Shown here: one piece after another, positions 22,809 to 28,214 of the stretch | Layout of the letters: each line of letters starts with the position of its first letter | Position numbering within the stretch: the first letter of the stretch is position 1 | Source of the DNA: Bacteroidota bacterium | Lineage (GTDB): Bacteria > Bacteroidota > Bacteroidia > Flavobacteriales > Flavobacteriaceae | Direction: 5' to 3' | NCBI GenBank assembly: GCA_023427845.1 | Contig: JAEYZX010000178.1 | Coordinates: 1 to 28,214, forward strand | DNA: 28,214 bases | The notes under the pieces: generated by a model | Database searches by the model: none | Told to the model about the DNA's origin: nothing | Seen by the model: the letters and a program-made list of their open reading frames with translations, nothing else | Position numbers and translations under genes: made by a program

Positions 22809-23750
22809 ATGATTTTCTTCTTCTTCCTCTTCAATCTCGTTGTTCCGGATCAGTAGTGAAGCAGCAACCGATATTACAAGTATACCGGCTACAACCAGTA
22901 GCGAAACCATAACCGGTATTGGATAGAATTCGGCTATGAACATTTTTGTACCTACGAAAATCAGGATAAATGATAGTCCAATTTTAAGGTAGCGGAATAT
23001 CTTGTGCAAGCCTTCAATCGCAAAATACAACGCCCGAAGTCCGAGGATCGCAAACACGTTTGATGTATAGACGATGAACGGGTCTTTCGTTATCGCAAGA
23101 ATTGCCGGAATCGAGTCGACTGCGAAAATAAGATCACTCACCTCGACCATGATGACAACCACAAATAACGGTGTGGCAAACAGCCGCTTGTCGATCCGCA
23201 CAAAGAACTTGTCCTTGTGGTATGTTTTCGTAACGGGAAACATTCTTTTAAACAATCGAACTACCGGATTTTTTTCGGGCTCGATATCATCATCAGCCTG
23301 AACCAGCATGCGAATGCCTGTAAAAACAAGGAATCCCGCAAAAATGTAAATGATCCAGTGAAATTGATTCAGCAGTGCAATTCCGCCAAAAATAAAGAGC
23401 CCCCGCATTATCAATGCACCCAGTATTCCCCAAAACAGCACTTTATGCTGATATTTTGACGGAACGTTGAAATACGAAAATATCATTATGAACACGAAGA
23501 TATTGTCGATGCTCAGCGATTTTTCGATCAGATATCCGGTCAGGAACTCGAGCGCTTTGGTTTTTCCTTCGTAATAATAAATCCCGAAATTGAAAATTAG
23601 CGCCAATGCAATCCAGACTCCGGTCCAGATTAAGGCTTCCTTCATCTTAACCTCGTGCGATTTGCGATGGAAAACCGCCAGATCCACAACGAGCATTAAT
23701 AGTATAAATACATTAAACCCAGTCCATAACCATAAATTATTATCAGCCAT
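22791..23750 (-). CDS. TerC/Alx-family integral membrane protein
   Basis: A 319-residue protein with eight or nine membrane helices. The TerC signature is clear: GYLIEKSLSIDNIFVF in helix 3 and VVVIMVEVSDLIFAVDSIPAILAIT, with membrane-embedded acidic residues that bind metal in this family, and the central cytoplasmic loop with RMFPVTKTYH. Members such as Alx and MeeF-like TerC proteins export manganese or load metal onto secreted proteins; tellurium resistance is historical. The C-terminus is a poly-glutamate stretch (EIEEEEEEN) followed by HKKSSN encoded in the terminator hairpin. No yybP-ykoY-like riboswitch was recognised upstream. It stands alone in its strand context, with rmuC ending 150 nt upstream. 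Confidence 0.92.
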   Translation of the reverse strand: MADNNLWLWTGFNVFILLMLVVDLAVFHRKSHEVKMKEALIWTGVWIALALIFNFGIYYYEGKTKALEFLTGYLIEKSLSIDNIFVFIMIFSYFNVPSKYQHKVLFWGILGALIMRGLFIFGGIALLNQFHWIIYIFAGFLVFTGIRMLVQADDDIEPEKNPVVRLFKRMFPVTKTYHKDKFFVRIDKRLFATPLFVVVIMVEVSDLIFAVDSIPAILAITKDPFIVYTSNVFAILGLRALYFAIEGLHKIFRYLKIGLSFILIFVGTKMFIAEFYPIPVMVSLLVVAGILVISVAASLLIRNNEIEEEEEENHKKSSN

Positions 23751-23811
23751 TTTTTAGAATCAATTTTTTCTGAAATTTAAGCATTTATGGGGAACTGAAA
23801 GCGCGTGCTTA

Positions 23812-23819
23812 TAAATTTG
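23812..23819 (+). promoter_or_regulatory. Orphan -7 box on the plus strand
   Basis: TAAATTTG matches TAnnTTTG, but the next 1.5 kb on the plus strand holds no gene. If active it would produce an antisense RNA to rmuC or a short non-coding RNA. A clear -33 element is absent; chance occurrence is likely at this AT content. Confidence 0.2.
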
Positions 23820-23900
23820 CAGGAAGTTTTTGTAATATCTTTAATTTTTAGTTTTTTGAAGATTTCGGTGCCGCGTGTCAGTAGGCAGCACAGGTAGCTA

Positions 23901-25274
23901 TTATTCGTCAAGCAACGTATTTTCATTTGCTTCAGCGCGTTTGATTACGCTGTCGGGCAGGGCTTTCTTAGCTTTGGCGCCCATCTTCTTAAGTTTCTCG
24001 ACGCTCGTAATGAGATTGCCTTTGCCTTCAACCAGTTTGTTCATCGCGCCTTGGTATTCGGTCTTGCTTTCTTCGATTTTTTTGCCGACGCGTATCAGAT
24101 CGGAGACAAATCCTTCGAACTTGTCATATAATGCACCGGCCTGACGTGCAATTTCAAACGCATTTTCCTGTTGTTTTTGATTGGCCCACATGCTGTCGAT
24201 TGTGCGCAGCGTGGCCAATAGCGTCGAAGGTGTCACGATTACAATGTTTTTCTCAAATGCTTTGTTGTATAATGCGGAATCTTCGTTGAGTGCCATGGCA
24301 AATGCCGGTTCTATCGGAATAAACAACAACACGAAGTCGGGACTTTCTATCTGATACAAATCGTGATAATTCTTTCCGCCAAGCTGTTCAACATGTCGTT
24401 TGATCGAATTCACATGTTCTTTTAGGAAACCCGCACGTAAGATCTCATCCTCTTCATTGATGAACTTTTCGTAAGCAGTCAGTGAAACTTTGGAATCGAC
24501 TACCATTTTCTTGCCGTCGGGAAGATTGATGACTACGTCAGGAAGAACGCGCTGTCCGAATTCATTTGTAAAACTTTGTTGCATTTCATATTCGCGTCCT
24601 TTTTCAAGTCCAGATTTCTGGAGGACACGTTCAAGTACCAGTTCGCCCCAGTTGCCCTGCATTTTGCTGTCGCCTTTTAAGGCGCGCGTCAAGTTCAGCG
24701 TTTCACGGCTCATTGTCTCGTTCATTTCGCGCAGACCTAATATTTGCTGGCGCAGTGCCGCATGATAGTCGATACTTTCTTTATGGGTATCTTCGACCTT
24801 CTTTTCAAAAAGGTGAATTTTATCCTGTAACGGCGACAGGATGTTTTTAATGTTTTCTTTGTTTTGTTCCGTGAACTTCGTCGATTTCTCGTCGAGGATT
24901 TTGTTTGCGAGATTTTCGAATTCCTTTGTGAATTTTTCCTGTAGTTTTTCCACTTCCTGCTTTTGCTCCGAATGTCTCTCAAGCAGGTTGTCAAAATCGG
25001 CTTCCTTTTTGGTGAGCTGGATTGCAAGAGCGTCTTTTTCGGTCCGAATCTGCTCGCGGTCTGCCTGTAGTTGCAGTAATTGCTTTTCAAGCGCACATTT
25101 TTCATCAAAATGCTGATTTTTTGCAGATGTCAGCTGAAGAGCCGCAGCGTTGATTCGCTCTTCCAGCGATGATTTTATCGCATCTAGTTTCGCCACTGCC
25201 AACAATCGTCCAATCCACAGTCCAATAAATAACGCGACGCAGAAGGTGATAAGTGAAATAATAAGGGAATTCAT
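23901..25274 (-). CDS. rmuC: DNA recombination protein RmuC
   Basis: A 457-residue protein. An N-terminal membrane segment (MNSLIISLITFCVALFIGLWIG) is followed by a long coiled coil (about 30-170), and then the conserved RmuC nuclease-like domain with GNWGELVLERVLQKSGLEKG near residue 208, LPDVVINLPDGKKMVVDSKVSLTAYEKF near 245, and LLFIPIEPAFAMAL near 315. RmuC limits recombination at inverted repeats; its exact activity is not settled. The start at 25274 is chosen over a longer frame to 25358 because the membrane segment begins there and a TAnnTTTG box lies between the two candidates. It is the only gene of the window linked to DNA rearrangement. Confidence 0.93.
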   Translation of the reverse strand: MNSLIISLITFCVALFIGLWIGRLLAVAKLDAIKSSLEERINAAALQLTSAKNQHFDEKCALEKQLLQLQADREQIRTEKDALAIQLTKKEADFDNLLERHSEQKQEVEKLQEKFTKEFENLANKILDEKSTKFTEQNKENIKNILSPLQDKIHLFEKKVEDTHKESIDYHAALRQQILGLREMNETMSRETLNLTRALKGDSKMQGNWGELVLERVLQKSGLEKGREYEMQQSFTNEFGQRVLPDVVINLPDGKKMVVDSKVSLTAYEKFINEEDEILRAGFLKEHVNSIKRHVEQLGGKNYHDLYQIESPDFVLLFIPIEPAFAMALNEDSALYNKAFEKNIVIVTPSTLLATLRTIDSMWANQKQQENAFEIARQAGALYDKFEGFVSDLIRVGKKIEESKTEYQGAMNKLVEGKGNLITSVEKLKKMGAKAKKALPDSVIKRAEANENTLLDE

Positions 25275-25291
25275 TTGACTGGTTTTGTAGG

Positions 25292-25299
25292 CAAATATA
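25292..25299 (-). promoter_or_regulatory. -7 box of rmuC; decides its start codon
   Basis: The minus strand reads TATATTTG, 17 nt before the ATG at 25274. Transcription would begin near 25285, so a start at 25358 is not possible from this promoter. A -33 match is not evident. Confidence 0.5.
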
Positions 25300-25329
25300 C
25301 GCACGTTTTTTGCGGCTCGGTAATGCATA

Positions 25330-25360
25330 AAAAAAAATGACCTGCTTTCGCAAGTCATTT
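25330..25360 (-). terminator. Rho-independent terminator of the small membrane protein gene
   Basis: On the minus strand AAATGACTTGC pairs with GCAGGTCATTT over 11 nt (one G-U pair) around a GAAA loop, followed by nine T. It separates the small gene from rmuC. Confidence 0.85.
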
Positions 25361-25384
25361 CCAGGTTAAATCTATGGTAGTTAG

Positions 25385-25654
25385 TTATAGGATTTCGAAC
25401 CGGCTGTCAAAATTTTTATTTTTGACACGCTTGTCTGAGTAACTGTTATAGATCAAAGTGTGTACTTTTTTTCTGCCAAGCCTTAATATTGGCAGGTTGA
25501 TGACGATGCCCAAAATGCAGATGAACATTAAAATAACCAGCATGCTCATATATATGATATAATTGGATTCAGTTGAGTATCTGAAATCAACAATGAAAAA
25601 ATAGCCGGCGATAACCAGTACGATTGTGGAGATGATGAGGGATAATGATTTCAT
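25385..25654 (-). CDS. Small two-helix membrane protein, unknown
   Basis: An 89-residue protein with two membrane helices, residues about 4-21 (SLIISTIVLVIAGYFFIVDF) and 30-52 (YMSMLVILMFICILGIVINL), and a basic C-terminal tail. I recognise no family. The start is taken as the ATG at 25654, where a MKSLSLII signal-like beginning occurs; a longer frame to 25696 adds 14 polar residues before it. A strong terminator follows the stop by 25 nt, which supports a real, separately transcribed gene. No promoter box was found in the 182-nt spacer upstream. Confidence 0.65.
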   Translation of the reverse strand: MKSLSLIISTIVLVIAGYFFIVDFRYSTESNYIIYMSMLVILMFICILGIVINLPILRLGRKKVHTLIYNSYSDKRVKNKNFDSRFEIL

Positions 25655-25836
25655 AGCTTTCAAATTAGTAGTTGATACTTGAAGGTTCAAAGTCACTTCT
25701 AAATTTTTTACTAAATTAAGATTTCATTAAGAGCAAATTTTTACACAATTTTAAGATATCGTTATATAATTGCTTCGGCGGGTTTTCCTACGCTATAATG
25801 CGCTGTTTACTACTTCATTTAGCGGAAAAAATCGAG

Positions 25837-27258
25837 TTAAACCTTTACTTTTTTCCACCTTCCTTTTCTAAATAATACAATACCCGTTATAGTCACCGCG
25901 GTCTCCGCAATCGGAATCGCAATAAATACACCATCCGGTCCCATGTCAAGCGATTTTGCGAGCAAATACGCAAGTGGAATCTGAAAGCACCAAAATCCGC
26001 CAAGGTTAATCCATGTTGGAGTCCACGTATCTCCTGCACCATTGAATGCATTCACCATCACCATTCCGATTCCGTAAAAAATGTAACCCGCCGCAACGAT
26101 CCGTATTGCGCGAATGGCCACTTTCTGTACCTCGGGATCGTTCGTGAAAAAACCGGCAAGCAACTGTGCTCCAAATAAAGAAACCAACATTACAAATGCC
26201 ATGTAAAGTGCGTTGTAATGTGCTGTTTTTACAACCGACTTTTCGGCGCGGCCAAACTCTTTCGCACCAAGATTTTGTCCGACCAGTGTCGCCGCAGCAT
26301 TACTTAAGCCCCAGGCCGGCAACAGGAAAAACATCATAAGCCGTAATGCGGTCTGATATCCTGCCGAACCAACGTCGCCGCCCGTTGTGGCAACCAGTTG
26401 CGCCAGGAAGATCCAACTGCATGAGGCAATAACAAATTGAAGAACTGCCGGAGATGCAATGGATACCAGCGTTTTTATTTGCTCCCATTCAGGCTTTAAA
26501 TAAGCGAGTGTGATTTTAAGCAAATGCTTTCCATTGAACAAATGATAGATTTGGTAAACAACGCCGATGCTTCGTCCGATAACGGTTGCGATTGCTGCGC
26601 CTGTCAGTCCGTAGGCCGGCACAGGTCCGAAGCCGTTTACAAAAATCGGTGTCAGTATGATATTCGCGATATTTGCAATCCATAAACTTTTCATTGCTAT
26701 TGCGGCATTTCCGGCGCCACGAAATATCCCGTTGATCAGGAAAAGCAATGTTATTACAATACAGCTCCCCATCATAATCCGGATAAACGGTGTTCCATGC
26801 AAAGCAGCTTCGGGCGACGCGCCCATGATCAGTAGAATTTCGGTACCGTAAATCACCCCCAAAATACTCAATACAGCGGTAATGGAAACTGCAATCACTA
26901 TTGCCTGCATTCCGGCTTTTGCAGCTGCAACCGGATCTTTTTCTCCCACGCGCCTCGCTACCACTGCGGTTGCGGCCATGCTGATTCCAATTGCGAGCGA
27001 ATAGATTATCGTGAGCACCGATTCGGTTAAACCGACGGTCTGAATTGCAAAACTGCTATTCTCGAGATGGCCTACAAAATAGAGGTCGACCAGCGCAAAA
27101 ACCGACTCCATCATCATCTCGAGCATCATCGGGATAGCAAGCAACACTACCGAACGGCGTATGCTTCCCGTAGTATAATCGAGTTCTTTCCCCTGTAAAG
27201 ACTGCTTCATCAGCTTGAGGAGATCAATAAAGCCTTCTTTGTTGTATTTGCGCGACAT
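25837..27258 (-). CDS. MATE family efflux transporter
   Basis: A 473-residue protein with 12 predicted membrane helices in two similar halves. The N-terminal half contains PMMLEMMMESVFALVDLYFVG and GISMAATAVVARRVGEKDP; the C-terminal half contains GLSNAAATLVGQNLGAKEFGRAEK, the NorM/DinF type of loop. It should export organic cations or similar compounds against Na+ or H+ influx. The ATG at 27258 is chosen over a GTG at 27279. Upstream lies a promoter (27348-27380) and an 8-bp inverted repeat at the predicted transcription start (27319-27344), which could be an operator or a leader hairpin. No regulator gene is adjacent. Confidence 0.9.
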   Translation of the reverse strand: MSRKYNKEGFIDLLKLMKQSLQGKELDYTTGSIRRSVVLLAIPMMLEMMMESVFALVDLYFVGHLENSSFAIQTVGLTESVLTIIYSLAIGISMAATAVVARRVGEKDPVAAAKAGMQAIVIAVSITAVLSILGVIYGTEILLIMGASPEAALHGTPFIRIMMGSCIVITLLFLINGIFRGAGNAAIAMKSLWIANIANIILTPIFVNGFGPVPAYGLTGAAIATVIGRSIGVVYQIYHLFNGKHLLKITLAYLKPEWEQIKTLVSIASPAVLQFVIASCSWIFLAQLVATTGGDVGSAGYQTALRLMMFFLLPAWGLSNAAATLVGQNLGAKEFGRAEKSVVKTAHYNALYMAFVMLVSLFGAQLLAGFFTNDPEVQKVAIRAIRIVAAGYIFYGIGMVMVNAFNGAGDTWTPTWINLGGFWCFQIPLAYLLAKSLDMGPDGVFIAIPIAETAVTITGIVLFRKGRWKKVKV

Positions 27259-27318
27259 TTGTGAAGAATTAGGAGGCACACCAAATGCTTGATAAAAAGC
27301 AGTTTTTTAAGTATTGAA

Positions 27319-27344
27319 CCGATTTCTATATTGGTGGAAATCGG
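27319..27344 (-). promoter_or_regulatory. Inverted repeat at the predicted start of the MATE transcript
   Basis: CCGATTTC (27319-27326) and GAAATCGG (27337-27344) are perfect 8-bp arms separated by 10 nt. The predicted transcription start (about 27341) falls in the promoter-proximal arm. This is either an operator for a dimeric repressor or a hairpin at the very 5' end of the mRNA. Confidence 0.5.
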
Positions 27345-27347
27345 CGT

Positions 27348-27380
27348 CAAAAATACACTAATCCGACTAATTATCGCAAA
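27348..27380 (-). promoter_or_regulatory. Promoter of the MATE gene
   Basis: On the minus strand TTTG (27377-27380) and TATTTTTG (27348-27355) with a 21-nt spacer match the Bacteroidota promoter. The -33 element shares bases with the T-run of the terminator of the upstream gene. Confidence 0.5.
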
Positions 27381-27400
27381 AAAAAACCGGCGGTTGCCGG
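27378..27400 (-). terminator. Rho-independent terminator of the hydrophilic protein gene
   Basis: On the minus strand CCGGC-AACC-GCCGG (27400-27387) is a 5-bp GC stem followed by nine T. It begins 6 nt after the stop codon at 27407. Confidence 0.8.
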
Positions 27401-27406
27401 CATAAA

Positions 27407-27781
27407 TCATTCGTTGTCAAGGTCAATGTTTCCCCGATTGGTATGGTTGTCAGGATGCGATGGCGGATAACGATGGGGATTTGTATCATAATTCCGGTCG
27501 CGGTTCCGGAGTGATTCGGGATTTTCAATTTCATGATTACCCGTTTGCGTTTTTCCTGTTTCGCGGGGAGTTTGTTCGCCAGACAAATCGGTATACCGTG
27601 CACGATCGACTTGCTTTATGTTGCCTTCTTCATCCGTTTCAGTTTCCGTTTTCATTTGTGACGGATCATAATCTTCCGGTAGGTTCTCATTGCTGAAGCC
27701 TTCATTGAATTCACGGTGCTGCTCAAAATGCTGCTCACGGTTCCACTTGGTTTCATCAAGATCGTTTTTCTGATTTTCCAT
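27407..27781 (-). CDS. Hydrophilic, probably disordered protein, unknown
   Basis: A 124-residue protein made almost wholly of N, E, D, R, Q, T, H and P (starts MENQKNDLDETKWNREQHFEQ; later NPESLRNRDRNYDTNPHRYPP). It has no cysteine, no tryptophan after residue 14, and no membrane segment or signal peptide. Such proteins in flavobacteria often respond to stress or desiccation, but no family can be named. The start is the ATG at 27781; an upstream frame to 27874 adds a basic segment of different composition. A terminator directly after the stop supports expression. It is divergent from the pseudouridine synthase gene. Confidence 0.65.
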   Translation of the reverse strand: MENQKNDLDETKWNREQHFEQHREFNEGFSNENLPEDYDPSQMKTETETDEEGNIKQVDRARYTDLSGEQTPRETGKTQTGNHEIENPESLRNRDRNYDTNPHRYPPSHPDNHTNRGNIDLDNE

Positions 27782-27864
27782 GATATAGGTTTTAGTTGAA
27801 CGATTTAATTTACGGCTTTTTAATTTGAACGAATCGCGATTTAACATTGCTTTATCTTTCCAAA

Positions 27865-27895
27865 TTTGCCACATTCATAGCGGAAGTTATATTTG
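27865..27895 (+). promoter_or_regulatory. Promoter of the pseudouridine synthase gene
   Basis: TTTG at 27865-27868 and TATATTTG at 27888-27895 with a 19-nt spacer match both halves of the promoter. Transcription would begin near 27901, only about 6 nt before the proposed TTG start. Confidence 0.65.
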
Positions 27896-27906
27896 CAGAA
27901 AAAACT

Positions 27907-28214
27907 TTGCATCGCCACTTCCTACTTCACAAACCGTACGGCTTTTTGAGCCAATTCATTTACGAACTTAAGCGTAAGAAAAAGTTATTGTGCGAACTTC
28001 ACGATTTTCCCGAAGGCACTATGGCGATCGGTCGGCTTGATGAAGATTCCGAAGGCTTGCTGTTGCTGACAACCGACGGCAAAATCAGCGAACTGATCAG
28101 AAGCAGGAAAGTCGAAAAGGAATATTTTGCCCAGGTCGACGGAATCATCACGCGGGAAGCCGTCGGCCGGCTTCAATCGGGTGTCGAAATCGGATTCAAC
28201 GGCCAGCGTTATAT
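27907..28214 (+). CDS. RsuA/RluE-family rRNA pseudouridine synthase (3' end outside window)
   Basis: The frame stays open to the window edge; 102 full codons are seen. The product begins (L/M)HRHFLLHKPYGFLSQF and contains the catalytic motif GRLDEDSEGLLLLTTDG, where the first Asp (residue 44) is the nucleophile of the RsuA/RluB/RluE/RluF group. KEYFAQVDG and a GVEIGFNG segment follow, also typical. The enzyme isomerises a uridine in rRNA or tRNA. There is no N-terminal S4 domain, which is the RluE-like layout. The start codon is taken as TTG at 27907, because it gives the family's N-terminus and lies just after a strong promoter; a TTG at 27847 is in frame but upstream of the promoter. Confidence 0.85.
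   Translation, partial: MHRHFLLHKPYGFLSQFIYELKRKKKLLCELHDFPEGTMAIGRLDEDSEGLLLLTTDGKISELIRSRKVEKEYFAQVDGIITREAVGRLQSGVEIGFNGQRY

Noticed and set aside
23751..23900. Manganese riboswitch (yybP-ykoY) upstream of the TerC-family gene
   Set aside because: The region is AT-rich and I could not find the conserved internal loop sequences or paired stems of that riboswitch.
23760..28214. Defence island or prophage
   Set aside because: rmuC, a MATE exporter and small unknown genes are normal chromosomal genes; there is no integrase, nuclease-helicase system or phage structural gene in the window.

Overview
The window reads as a chromosomal segment of a member of Bacteroidota, most likely Flavobacteriaceae and close to Flavobacterium. 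The reasons are promoters of the TAnnTTTG type, a type IX secretion (T9SS) cargo protein, a TonB-dependent receptor with a carboxypeptidase-like N-terminal domain, DUF3667 and DUF4199 proteins, a zinc-free L31, a short 950-residue CarB, and weak or absent Shine-Dalgarno sites. No phage, insertion sequence, CRISPR array, rRNA or tRNA was seen. The genes are mostly housekeeping and envelope genes. The unusual content lies in the spacers, which hold several families of short repeats.

Layout. 1-4335 (+): the 3' part of an M23-type peptidase gene, a TonB-dependent receptor 11 nt downstream, and a lipoprotein with two EF-hand-like loops. 4339-10984 (-): DUF3667 and DUF2971 genes, then a tightly packed group transcribed as DUF4199, family 2 glycosyltransferase, phospho-sugar mutase and MsbA-like ABC exporter. 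This group looks like an operon for a cell-surface glycan or glycolipid. 11204-14598 (+): L31 type B (rpmE2), a GlmU-like protein, a 449-nt spacer carrying two copies of an interspersed element, and the tRNA methylthiotransferase gene mtaB. 14662-19349 (mixed strands): a small unknown gene, a T9SS cargo protein, a GNAT-pirin pair, an alpha/beta hydrolase, a MltD-like lytic transglycosylase and a TPR-like membrane protein. 19514-22779 (+): rpmH (L34, only 53 codons) and carB. 22791-27781 (-): a TerC-family protein, rmuC, a small membrane protein, a MATE exporter and a hydrophilic low-complexity protein. 27907 to the end (+): the 5' part of an RsuA/RluE-family pseudouridine synthase gene.

The most interesting observations are: (i) three related copies of an interspersed element with conserved flanks around a variable, self-complementary centre (12826-12906, 13153-13227, 19749-19832), one of them in the presumed 5' leader of mtaB; (ii) two octamer-phased repeat arrays folding over the 3' ends of convergent genes, one of which encodes the C-terminus of MtaB; (iii) a heptamer-phased array running into the carB start codon; (iv) a CarB without the C-terminal allosteric domain; (v) an inverted repeat at the predicted transcription start of the MATE gene. 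All computations such as genome-wide repeat counts, covariance models and RNA mapping remain to be done. Family names come from recognising protein sequences by eye.
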